DNA of 56,736 bases. Source: an uncultured Ectothiorhodospiraceae bacterium. Lineage in GTDB: Bacteria > Pseudomonadota > Gammaproteobacteria > CAMYNG01. The notes beneath the pieces were generated by a model. It did no database searches and was not told the origin of the DNA. It saw only the letters and a program-made list of their open reading frames with translations. Shown one piece after another: positions 45,807 through 54,080 of this stretch. Position 1 is the first letter of the stretch, and every line of letters begins with the position of its first letter. The DNA is taken from assembly GCA_947259765.1 (NCBI GenBank), contig CAMYNG010000022.1, forward strand, positions 1 to 56,736. The letters run 5' to 3'. The position numbers and the translations under genes were made by a program.

Positions 45807-46697
45807 ATGGATCGCCCACGCGTCAGCCTGGCTCAATGGCATACCCTGCAAACGGTCATCGACTGCGGTAGTTTTGCGGCTGCGGCCGACTACCTGCACC
45901 GCAGTCAGTCCTCCGTCAGCTACGCGATCCAGACGCTGCAACGACAGCTTGGTATGGCTCTACTCCGGCAGGAGGGCCGTAAGGCACACTTGACGGAGTC
46001 CGGGGCCCTGATGTTGCAACGCGTACGCCATTTGCTGGAAGACGCCAGCCGACTTGAAGCCTTCGCGCATAGTCTGGAGTCCGGCTGGGAAGCAGAAATC
46101 ACGCTGGTCGTCGATGCGGCATTTCCAATTGAGCGCGTCATGCAAGCACTCGGATGTTTTACACATGAAGGCCATGGCACCCGTGTACAACTTCGCGAGG
46201 AAGTGATGAGCGGCGTCACTCAGGCCGTGCAGGACGGCGGCGCGGACGTGGCCATTGGCTATGAAGTTCCCGCGGGCCTGCTATGCGACCCCCTGTTAGA
46301 GGTCAAGTTTCTGGCTGTGGCCCATGCGGAACATCCACTGCTGCGACTCGGCAGACCGCTGTCACCGCAGGATTTGGTGCAGCAGTTACAAATCGTCATT
46401 CGCGACACGGGGACGCGCGCGCCGGAAAACAGGGGCTGGCTGGACACGGAGCACCGTTGGACACTCAGCAGCATGGACGCGGCAATAACAGCCATTGAGA
46501 GCGGTTTGGGTTTCGGCTGGTTGCCGGAACATCGTGTGCAACCCTATTTGGACAGTAATCGTCTGCAGTTGCTGCCGCTGGCCGCAGGAGCAGTTTACCG
46601 GGTCACCCTATATTTGATCGTCGCCCACGCCGAGACCGCGGGTCCGGCCACGCGGCGCCTGGCCGAGTTAACGGCTCAAGCCGTATCGCCGCCCTGA
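45807..46697 (+). CDS. LysR-family transcriptional regulator
   Basis: 296 residues. Winged helix-turn-helix at 1-65 (LAQWHTLQTVIDCGSFAAAADYLHRSQSSVSYAIQTLQRQLG), then a periplasmic-binding-like effector domain with LTESGALMLQRVRHLL near the hinge. It probably controls the divergent doxX-GST-pirin group. The stop codon lies in a small palindrome CCTGAATTTCAGG (46693-46705). Confidence 0.94.
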   Translation: MDRPRVSLAQWHTLQTVIDCGSFAAAADYLHRSQSSVSYAIQTLQRQLGMALLRQEGRKAHLTESGALMLQRVRHLLEDASRLEAFAHSLESGWEAEITLVVDAAFPIERVMQALGCFTHEGHGTRVQLREEVMSGVTQAVQDGGADVAIGYEVPAGLLCDPLLEVKFLAVAHAEHPLLRLGRPLSPQDLVQQLQIVIRDTGTRAPENRGWLDTEHRWTLSSMDAAITAIESGLGFGWLPEHRVQPYLDSNRLQLLPLAAGAVYRVTLYLIVAHAETAGPATRRLAELTAQAVSPP

Positions 46698-47003
46698 ATT
46701 TCAGGTAACGCACCCGGTTAGCGCGTAAAATTCGGCGCCCCTGATTGTTTGTGTGAACACCATCACAATTTGGCATTTCCCGGGTTAAATCCCTGCTCCT
46801 TAGTCCGATCGTATTAATTAGGTCACGCCTCCAAAGTGTGGCTGGGTACGGACGGGGCCTAGCGGAGTTGGACGGAGTTGGAGCGCATCAGGGCGTGTTC
46901 GCTCATGCGGTCAGTTACCCGCCACCCTAACCCCCAATTACATCTGGCATGTAACCGGAAATTTACCGGCAAACCGCCGGCCGAACGTGGAACCCTGCAG
47001 CAC
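46698..47003. other. Intergenic region, 306 bp
   Basis: Leader of the DUF1631 gene. It includes a perfect CRP-type site (see next entry), a ten-base tandem CGGAGTTGGA (near 46863-46883) and GC-rich palindromes close to the start codon (ACCGGAAATTTACCGG). No gene recognised; an open extension of the DUF1631 frame upstream of 47004 is not convincing as protein. Confidence 0.5.
46752..46767. promoter_or_regulatory. Perfect CRP-type palindrome
   Basis: TGTGA, six bases, TCACA: the complete consensus core for CRP/Vfr-type regulators, with A/T-rich flank on one side (AATTTGG). It lies 237 bases ahead of the DUF1631 start and 55 after the lysR stop. No CRP gene is in the window, so occupancy is inference. 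Confidence 0.45.
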
Positions 47004-49478
47004 ATGGCGATAGAACCAAAAGTTGTTTCGATCAGTACCGGCCAGTCCGCTGAGAAAGCCGGTCGACGCTCAAACGCCTATGACCGACATCCCATCATCA
47101 GTGGACTCCAGGTCGTCGTCAGTAAACACCTGCAAGAGCGCGTCCATGCCCTGTTCGACAGCGCCGACGATGCCTTGTTTGAGCTCGCCGACAAGGCGGA
47201 AACCAACACCGTCCAGTCCATGTACTTCGACTCCATGCGCCTGGTCCGCATTCAACGCAACGAAATCGAAACCCGCTTCGGCGAAAATGTTGCCGAAGCC
47301 TTTCACAGTTTTTTACTGACCGGTAGTCAGGTTGAGGACAGCGGTCTGCACGCGGCAATTTCGCTTGACGACATGGCCCTCGTGGATGAAACCGATCTTG
47401 AGGAAAACCTGGCCATTACCGGACTGGTGGGCAAGGTCAATAATCGTTTCGCCCAACAACTTTATGCGATTGAGCAACGGCTGGCCGAATTGATGCCCGC
47501 CATCAGCGTTGACGCCGAAAACAATCCGTTTGGTCCAAAATTAATGTGCGATGCGTTTCGCTCGGCCCTGCAAAACCTTGAGTGCGAACTCAAAATCAAG
47601 CTGATCGTTTACAAGCTGTTTGACAAACACGTGGTTTCGCAGCTTGGCGGCATGTATGACGAGGTAAACCGACGCTTTGTTTCCGCCGGTATCCTGCCGC
47701 AGCTGAAAATGACTATCAAGAAAATGCCTGGAAGTACCGGTGGCGGCGGCGTCGACACCGAGGCCGAGTCCAGCTTCCTGTCATCGGAGACCGACACGTC
47801 AGGCAACGCGATGCAGACGGGTGGTGGCGGAGACGTTATGCAGGGACTGCAACAATTGCTCGCCGCCGCGCGGGGCCCCGCCGGTACCGGCGTAGGCACC
47901 GGCATTCCGTCCGGGGACGGCGCGGTCGGCGGTAGCTTCGCTGGCGGCGCAGCCGGTCTTGCCGCCGGCACCGACTTTGGTGGTGGCTTGGTTCAGGCCA
48001 GCAGCGCGGACGTGGTCAACGCCCTCTCCAGCCTGCAGACCGGCGGCGGCCTGGCAAACGCAGAAGGCGCCGCTCAGCTTAACGCCGCGCAGTTAAAAGC
48101 GGTTTTGCTTGAAGAGCACCAGCGCGCTGCCGGGCATACGGGTGGCGCTAAGATCAATACTGTGGATAATGACGTAATCGATATCGTCTCGATGATGTTC
48201 GATTACATACTTGAGGATCCAAACCTGCCGGTTGCCGCCAAGGCGCTGATCGGCCGACTGCAAATCCCAATGGTGAAGGTCGCTATTTTGGATAAATCCT
48301 TTTTCGCCAAGAAATCACACCCGGCGCGGTCACTGCTCAATGAACTCGCACAGGCCGGCATAGGCCTGGATGACGACGGCGCAATAGAAGAAAGCGAGCG
48401 CTTCGCCGTTCTTAAGTCCATAGTCGAGCGCATCCTTAGCAACTTTTCCGACGATATTGAAATTTTTACCGAACTGCAGGCCGAGCTGGCGGCACATCTG
48501 GCCGCGGAGGCCGAACAAGCGCAGGCCGTTGAAACCGCCACGCTGCAGGACGGACGCCAACGCGAACATCTGCAGCTGGCCAAGACCTGGGTTGCAGAAG
48601 TCATTCGTGAACACCTGGAGGGCAAGCGCGTGCCGGAGGTCGTCATCGAAATCGTCAAGGGCCCCTGGAAGGACGTTTTGCTGGACACCTACCTGAACGA
48701 AGGCCAGGAAAGCCGTTTGTGGAAGGAGCAAATCCGCTTTATCGACATCCTGGTCTGGTCGGTGGAACCCAAACAAAGCGCTATGGACCGGCAAAAGCTC
48801 GCCGGCGTGATTTTACAGCTACTGGAAACCTTCCGCCACGGCCTGGAATCCATAAATTATTCGGAAGAAGAGTTACACCGCACCATCGAGCTACTCGAAC
48901 CCATCCATCTCGCCAGTTTCCGCGGCAAAGAAAGCCCAGACCCGAATGAGGCACCGAATGCAGATAGGTCGAAACCAGCGGACCCCAAAACCCTGGAAAT
49001 GGAACTCGACGACGTCCAGGGAGTTCTGGACGAGGCCACCGCTTTACTGGATGCGTCGCTGGAAGAAGACAATGTCACCGAAGCCGCGCCGGAGGAATCC
49101 ACCTTCCTTGAAGTCGACGGCGAACAAATCGAAGACATCATTTTAAGCGGCTTCGACGCCGTGGACCCGTCACAAGAGGAAGATGCGCCGGACGATGAGT
49201 ACCTGCGCCTGGCACGTGTTCTGGAGGCCGGAAAATGGGTGGAATTCACCGGTGATGGCGGCAAAACCCAGCGTGCGAAACTGGCCTGGAAAAGCGAGTT
49301 GCTCAACGAATGCACCTTCCTTGACTGGAAATTCAAGGTGGTCACGGACACCACCATTCAGGGCTTGGCGGCCGATCTACGGCGGGGTACCGCCCGCGTG
49401 ATCGATGATGTACCGCTATTCGAACGTGCCATGGACGCCGTGGTCAGCGGATTACGCACACGACAGAATTCCGGCTGA
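47004..49478 (+). CDS. DUF1631 family protein
   Basis: 824 residues from the ATG at 47004; an earlier TTG in frame gives an unlikely extension. Family signature MYFDSMRLVRIQRNEIETRFG near residue 75, AHLAAEAEQAQAVETATLQDGRQREHLQLAKTWV, and the C-terminal RLARVLEAGKWVEFTGDGGKTQRAKLAWKS and LAADLRRGTARVIDDVPLFERAMDAVV. A Gly/Ala-rich disordered linker (about 250-360) separates the halves, and an acidic stretch follows residue 670. These large cytosolic proteins carry a PilZ-like C-terminal module in several members, so a c-di-GMP link is possible. No established function. Confidence 0.87.
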   Translation: MAIEPKVVSISTGQSAEKAGRRSNAYDRHPIISGLQVVVSKHLQERVHALFDSADDALFELADKAETNTVQSMYFDSMRLVRIQRNEIETRFGENVAEAFHSFLLTGSQVEDSGLHAAISLDDMALVDETDLEENLAITGLVGKVNNRFAQQLYAIEQRLAELMPAISVDAENNPFGPKLMCDAFRSALQNLECELKIKLIVYKLFDKHVVSQLGGMYDEVNRRFVSAGILPQLKMTIKKMPGSTGGGGVDTEAESSFLSSETDTSGNAMQTGGGGDVMQGLQQLLAAARGPAGTGVGTGIPSGDGAVGGSFAGGAAGLAAGTDFGGGLVQASSADVVNALSSLQTGGGLANAEGAAQLNAAQLKAVLLEEHQRAAGHTGGAKINTVDNDVIDIVSMMFDYILEDPNLPVAAKALIGRLQIPMVKVAILDKSFFAKKSHPARSLLNELAQAGIGLDDDGAIEESERFAVLKSIVERILSNFSDDIEIFTELQAELAAHLAAEAEQAQAVETATLQDGRQREHLQLAKTWVAEVIREHLEGKRVPEVVIEIVKGPWKDVLLDTYLNEGQESRLWKEQIRFIDILVWSVEPKQSAMDRQKLAGVILQLLETFRHGLESINYSEEELHRTIELLEPIHLASFRGKESPDPNEAPNADRSKPADPKTLEMELDDVQGVLDEATALLDASLEEDNVTEAAPEESTFLEVDGEQIEDIILSGFDAVDPSQEEDAPDDEYLRLARVLEAGKWVEFTGDGGKTQRAKLAWKSELLNECTFLDWKFKVVTDTTIQGLAADLRRGTARVIDDVPLFERAMDAVVSGLRTRQNSG

Positions 49479-49561
49479 TACCCATCCCCGCGCCCGGCTG
49501 CGACAAGCCGCCGGCATCTGGCTACAATACGCGCCTTGTTATTTTCACAAAGTGAGTGCGC

Positions 49562-50767
49562 ATGAGTAGTACTAATGCGGCTGAACAGCCGCAACAAACC
49601 GTCACACTAAACAAAACCCGCATCACCCTGCTCGGTACGGCGCATGTCTCGCGAGTCAGTGCGGAATCCGTCGAACAACTATTGGGCAGCGGCGAGTTTG
49701 ACGCAGTCGCCGTTGAACTGTGCCCGAGTCGCCACAATGCCATGCTCAACCCCGACCAACTGTCGCGCATGGATCTGTTTCAGGTGATCAAGACCGGTAA
49801 GGTTTTCACAGTCACCGCAAGCCTGGCGCTCGGCGCCTTTCAACAGCGTCTGGCTGATCAATTCGGCATTGAACCCGGCGCGGAAATGCGCGCCGCGGTG
49901 CACGCGGCGCAAGAGCAGCATCTACCGGTGCTGCTTATTGATCGCGAAATCGGGGTTACGCTCAAGCGCGTTTACCGCAGCGTGCCCTGGTGGCAGCGGT
50001 TTTCACTACTCGGTGGTCTGTTCGCCAGTGTGGTATCGCGAGAAACCATCGAAGAGGAGCAAATTGAGCAACTCAAGGAAGGCGATATCCTCGAATCAAC
50101 ATTCGCCCATTTCGCTGAGGAAGCGCCGGATCTCTACGTACCACTCATCGATGAGCGAGATCGTTACATGGCGGCCCGCCTACGGCAGGAGTGCGAGGCC
50201 TCGGAATGCAAGAACGTGTTGGCCGTAATCGGCGCAGGCCATCTGCAAGGAATCGCGCGTTACCTGCAAGAAGACCACGATGACACAAGCGCCACGCTGA
50301 CTACGCTTGACCAGGTGCCGCCCCCAGGCCGCTGGACCAAGCGCCTGCCGTGGATCATTGTTGCGATCATTATCGCCGGCTTTGTTTTTGGTTTCTCCCG
50401 CAGCGCCGAGCTCGGTTGGAGCCTGGTCGCGGAGTGGGTCGTCATAAATGGTGGACTGGCAGCGTTTGGCGCCCTATTGGCCGCGGCACACCCCATTACC
50501 ATCGTCAGCGCGTTTCTGGCAGCGCCGCTGACTTCACTAAATCCTGCCATCGGCGCCGGCATGGTCACCGGCGGCATCGAAATGGCACTGCGTAAACCAC
50601 GCGTCGGTGACTTCGATCACTTACGCAGTGACACCACCAGTTTGCGCGGTTGGTGGCGTAACCGCGTCACGCGCGTGTTATTGGTGTTTCTGTTCAGCAC
50701 CGTGGGATCCGCCATTGGGACCTATCTGGCGGGATTTCGAATCTTCGACAAACTTGCGGGATCGTAG
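49562..50767 (+). CDS. TraB/PrgY-family membrane protein
   Basis: 401 residues from the ATG at 49562. The soluble half (about 15-230) has the TraB signature in order: LLGTAHVSRVSAESV, AVAVELCPSRHNAML, VLLIDREIGVTLKRV and VLAVIGAGHLQGIA, with conserved His, Glu, Arg and GxGH. The second half is four or five membrane helices (IVAIIIAGFVFGFS, GGLAAFGALLAAAHPITIVSAFLAAPLTSLNP, VLLVFLFSTVGSAIG). TraB/PrgY proteins are proposed membrane metalloproteases, first known from pheromone shutdown in Enterococcus. Stand-alone gene. Confidence 0.9.
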   Translation: MSSTNAAEQPQQTVTLNKTRITLLGTAHVSRVSAESVEQLLGSGEFDAVAVELCPSRHNAMLNPDQLSRMDLFQVIKTGKVFTVTASLALGAFQQRLADQFGIEPGAEMRAAVHAAQEQHLPVLLIDREIGVTLKRVYRSVPWWQRFSLLGGLFASVVSRETIEEEQIEQLKEGDILESTFAHFAEEAPDLYVPLIDERDRYMAARLRQECEASECKNVLAVIGAGHLQGIARYLQEDHDDTSATLTTLDQVPPPGRWTKRLPWIIVAIIIAGFVFGFSRSAELGWSLVAEWVVINGGLAAFGALLAAAHPITIVSAFLAAPLTSLNPAIGAGMVTGGIEMALRKPRVGDFDHLRSDTTSLRGWWRNRVTRVLLVFLFSTVGSAIGTYLAGFRIFDKLAGS

Positions 50768-50920
50768 TGCCAGTAAAGGGTTTTTGTAGGGCACGACGCT
50801 TGCCAAGAATTGATTGCCAATACAGGACAAGGGCACAACCGCGCCTGGATCTCAAATCCGTAGACTCAAATTGCGGCCGTTAATGGATAGAATTAGGGGC
50901 TTGGTGGGCTGGACAGAGGT

Positions 50921-51271
50921 TTACGCTGGCCGATCAACCGAGGCGATGATCTCGTTACTTTTGGAAAGGTTTCCGGAGTCGAATCGATCATCGATTGCAA
51001 ACGTTTCTTCAGTTACTTCGAGGTTATTAACCAGGCCGACTTCGAACTGCCGCATGGCAGGCGGTTTGAAAAGATCATTTTCATCAAGCACGCGACGCCC
51101 ACCAACCATAACCCGACCATCCCGGGACTTGAACAGCACGTACGGCTCAAACACGCGATCGCGTAAATCCAGGTCGTAACGCAGCCGGACTATCCGCTTG
51201 TTTCGAATGGCGAACGACATTTCCTGCTCAACATGATAGTCGCGATCCACCGGCTTACTGTTCCCGCTCAT
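50921..51271 (-). CDS. Small WYL-domain-like protein
   Basis: 116 residues, ATG at 51271. No DNA-binding part. The sequence RNKRIVRLRYD..., RVFEPYVLFKSRDGRVMVGG and LVNNLEVTEETFAIDDRFD follows the pattern of a WYL sensor domain (strand, Arg/Glu-Pro loop, L.V....F). WYL domains often bind nucleotides or ssDNA as effector modules of regulators; a free-standing one is unusual. The opposite-strand frame here is Arg/Ser-rich and not convincing. It is alone on the minus strand within a plus-strand region. Confidence 0.6.
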   Translation of the reverse strand: MSGNSKPVDRDYHVEQEMSFAIRNKRIVRLRYDLDLRDRVFEPYVLFKSRDGRVMVGGRRVLDENDLFKPPAMRQFEVGLVNNLEVTEETFAIDDRFDSGNLSKSNEIIASVDRPA

Positions 51272-51406
51272 GGTAACTCCTCATACAACTGCAGCAAGCA
51301 TACTGCTCACCTCGCCGCTCGACAATAGATTAACCGATAAAAGGCGTCAAGAATCCGACGATCGGGCTGCTCGACACGCCCGCCGACAAAGCGCTAACCT
51401 GCGTTA

Positions 51407-51688
51407 ATGGAACCCGAAAAATCCATCAATCGTACACTGCTGCTGATCGTCGTTTTCACCATTTTTTGGATGCTGGGCATGATGATCACAGTGCACCTTA
51501 GTTATAATCATCGGAGCCCGGTTCCCATCGACCAATGGCCGCGCGAAATTTCCGCATTGGGTGAGATCACCACGCACCGAATTTGTCGGAGCGCGGGCAG
51601 ATTTCAGACCGGGTCTAAGTCCAGAATAGGCGGCGAACCCACGGACCCAAACTGCGCGATACCTGGAACAGGGCGCGGCATCGCGTAG
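51407..51688 (+). CDS. Possible small membrane protein, 93 residues
   Basis: N-terminal half is credible: a polar start (MEPEKSINRT), one hydrophobic helix (LLLIVVFTIFWMLGMMITVHLSY), then a charged tail. The C-terminal 35 residues look unlike a folded protein, and I cannot exclude that only part of the frame is translated. Position, 19 bases ahead of the DUF2007 gene on the same strand, supports co-expression. Confidence 0.4.
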   Translation: MEPEKSINRTLLLIVVFTIFWMLGMMITVHLSYNHRSPVPIDQWPREISALGEITTHRICRSAGRFQTGSKSRIGGEPTDPNCAIPGTGRGIA

Positions 51689-51707
51689 GGAACGTGCAGA
51701 GTCGGCC

Positions 51708-52040
51708 ATGAAAAAAATTTATGCCGCGTCCAGCCTTCAGGACGCCCAATTATTGTCGCATGCGCTGTCACAGGCGGGCATACCAAACCGGCTTTTTAAC
51801 GAGTTTGCACAGGGCGGGCTGGGTGAACTGCCGTTCACGCATACCTACCCGGAGATCTGGATCGAAGACGGGCGTGACGAAGCACGGGCACGGTCTGTGA
51901 TTACGCAATTTGAAGATCGGCCCGATAGCGTTGATTCCATTTTTTGCCGCAGCTGCCACGAGCGTAATCCGGAAACTTTCGAGACCTGCTGGCATTGTGG
52001 AAACATCCTTGCCGAGGACGATGCCCCGAAACGCGGGTGA
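51708..52040 (+). CDS. DUF2007 / zinc-ribbon signal-transducing protein
   Basis: 110 residues. The first 70 match DUF2007 (KKIYAASSLQDAQLLSHALSQAGIPNRLFNE, EIWIEDGRDEARARSVI), and the tail is a zinc ribbon with two CxxC pairs, CRSC and CWHC. Proposed as small signalling or PII-like proteins; function not known. Upstream of the sensor GGDEF-EAL gene. Confidence 0.85.
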   Translation: MKKIYAASSLQDAQLLSHALSQAGIPNRLFNEFAQGGLGELPFTHTYPEIWIEDGRDEARARSVITQFEDRPDSVDSIFCRSCHERNPETFETCWHCGNILAEDDAPKRG

Positions 52041-52117
52041 GTACCGCCTGGAATAGGCGTAGAATGTATCCATAGCGTGTTAGCGCGGCATAATTATCAA
52101 CTAAATAATCTGATGTA

Positions 52118-54028
52118 ATGAAAAGCGAACTTCCCGCCCTGCACCGCTCTGTAATGGAGTACATTTTCTTCCGCTCGCCGGAGGAAATTCAACCGGAACA
52201 GGCACAGGCCCTGACACGGGTTGGCATTACGTTTGTCGTCGTGCTCGGTCTATTGGGTTACGAGTTGATGTCCGGTTTCGCATCCCGAATTGAGCGCATC
52301 GCCGCCATCCTGGTATTTACCTATCTGCTGCTTGGTATTGTTCACTACCTGTTGGTTCGCCGCTTCCCGGAAACCCGACCCTGGCGCCTGTATGCCCTGA
52401 TGGCCAGCGATCATGCAATGGTATCCATGGGTATTTATATACTGGGGCCCATTGGCGCAATCTTTTACCCGCTTTATCTCTGGATCTCGGTTGGCAACGG
52501 CCTGCGTTTCGGCGTGCACTATCTTTACGTTGCGACGGCAATTTCGGTGCCGATGTTTCTCGGCAGCGCGCTTTCCAATCCCGCCTGGAGCAGCCAGCCA
52601 CAGCTGGTGATCGGACTTACCATCGGCATGATCATTATGCCCTTGTTTTTCATCGCACTGTTACGCCAATTGGAAAAAACCAATTCCCAACTACAAAAGC
52701 AAATAAATGAAGCAGAGCACCGGGCAACCCACGACGACTTGACGGATCTACCGAACCGCGCGTTGCTTGAGGATCGACTGGGTTACGGCATGGCCAACGT
52801 CGAACGTTTCGGCCCTGAAATTGCTGTGTTCCTGATCGACATCGATTCGTTCAAAACCATCAACGACACCTATGGGCATTTCTACGGTGACCAATTGTTA
52901 AAACAGGTCGCATCACGCATGCAGGACTGTCTGCGATCGTTTGACACGCTGGCGCGACTTGGCGGCGATGAGTTCATTGTGCTATTGCAAGGTTCGCATT
53001 TGATCACACACGCTGCCAGCGTTGCGGATCGCATGGCTGAATATGTCTCTGGCCACTATCATAACGATGGCCTCGACGTTTTCGTCACCATCAGTATCGG
53101 CATCGCCTTGTACCCCAACGACGGTACCACTGTCGAAACCATGATCAAAAACGCCGATACCGCCATGAACCGTGCCAAGGCCGAGGGCGGCAGTCGATAT
53201 CGTTTTTACGATACACATATGTCGCACGAAGTCGAAGAACAGCTAGTAAAACAAGTCGAACTTCGCAAGGCCCTGCAGAACCGGGAGTTCCGCCTGTATT
53301 TTCAACCTCGTATTGATACCGCATCAAAACGAATTGTGGGTGCGGAAGCGCTGATACGCTGGGAACATCCCAAGCACGGCATCCTTGAACCCGGAGAATT
53401 TATTCCCGCTGCCGAAGAGAGCGGCATGATCATCTCGTTGGACAAATGGCTGTTGGACGCGGTGTGCCGTGAGATTGCCGGCTGGCAAAAAGACGGACTG
53501 CCCGCGCTTCACACTACGGTAAATGTATCCGGCCGACAGTTTATGGAAAAAGATTACGCAAGTTACCTGCGTAAGATCATAGATTTGACCCATATCGATC
53601 CACATCATCTCGGTCTGGAAATCACCGAAGGCGTATTAATCGAACATACCGAGCAGGTTAACGCGGTGTTCAAGGGCATCAAGTCGCTAGGCGTGTTGCT
53701 GCTGCTCGATGACTTTGGCACGCGTTACTCCTCGCTCAGCTATTTGAAACGCTTCCCCATAGACACTCTCAAGATTGATCGTTCCTTTATCCAGGATATT
53801 CCAGTCGACCCCGATGACTGTGCATTGGTTGAAGCCATGATTTCCATCGCGCACAGCCTGCGCATGGATGTGGTTGCAGAAGGTGTTGAGAACGAGGCCC
53901 AGTTAGCGTGGCTGCAGGAAAAGAAATGCGATTCGGTGCAAGGTTTTCTGGTCAGCCAACCCGTACCGGCTTCAGAGTTCCGCCATCAAATTGCCCAACA
54001 TACACCCATCGAACGACTTTCCAACTGA
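52118..54028 (+). CDS. Sensor GGDEF-EAL protein with RpfC-like membrane input
   Basis: 636 residues. Five or six N-terminal helices (about 25-185), in a pattern like the RpfC input (RRFPETRPWRLYALMASDHAMVSMGIYI, IGAIFYPLYLWISVGNGLRFGVHYLYVA). GGDEF at about 210-370 with the intact signature LARLGGDEFIVL and an RSFD inhibitory site. EAL at about 385-620 with GAEALIRWEHP, NVSGRQF, EITEG, LDDFGTRYSSLSYL, KIDRSF and VQGFLVSQP all present. Both activities look intact on paper. A diffusible-signal sensing role is only inferred from the input domain. Confidence 0.93.
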   Translation: MKSELPALHRSVMEYIFFRSPEEIQPEQAQALTRVGITFVVVLGLLGYELMSGFASRIERIAAILVFTYLLLGIVHYLLVRRFPETRPWRLYALMASDHAMVSMGIYILGPIGAIFYPLYLWISVGNGLRFGVHYLYVATAISVPMFLGSALSNPAWSSQPQLVIGLTIGMIIMPLFFIALLRQLEKTNSQLQKQINEAEHRATHDDLTDLPNRALLEDRLGYGMANVERFGPEIAVFLIDIDSFKTINDTYGHFYGDQLLKQVASRMQDCLRSFDTLARLGGDEFIVLLQGSHLITHAASVADRMAEYVSGHYHNDGLDVFVTISIGIALYPNDGTTVETMIKNADTAMNRAKAEGGSRYRFYDTHMSHEVEEQLVKQVELRKALQNREFRLYFQPRIDTASKRIVGAEALIRWEHPKHGILEPGEFIPAAEESGMIISLDKWLLDAVCREIAGWQKDGLPALHTTVNVSGRQFMEKDYASYLRKIIDLTHIDPHHLGLEITEGVLIEHTEQVNAVFKGIKSLGVLLLLDDFGTRYSSLSYLKRFPIDTLKIDRSFIQDIPVDPDDCALVEAMISIAHSLRMDVVAEGVENEAQLAWLQEKKCDSVQGFLVSQPVPASEFRHQIAQHTPIERLSN

Positions 54029-54080
54029 ATTATAGGGTAGGACGCTGCGCGCAAGTCGCGGTTCAAAACCTACATCCGCT

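Noticed and set aside
51404-51709. Minus-strand frame of 101 codons opposite the small membrane protein
   Set aside because: No helix or motif, and it is antisense to a better candidate with a membrane segment.
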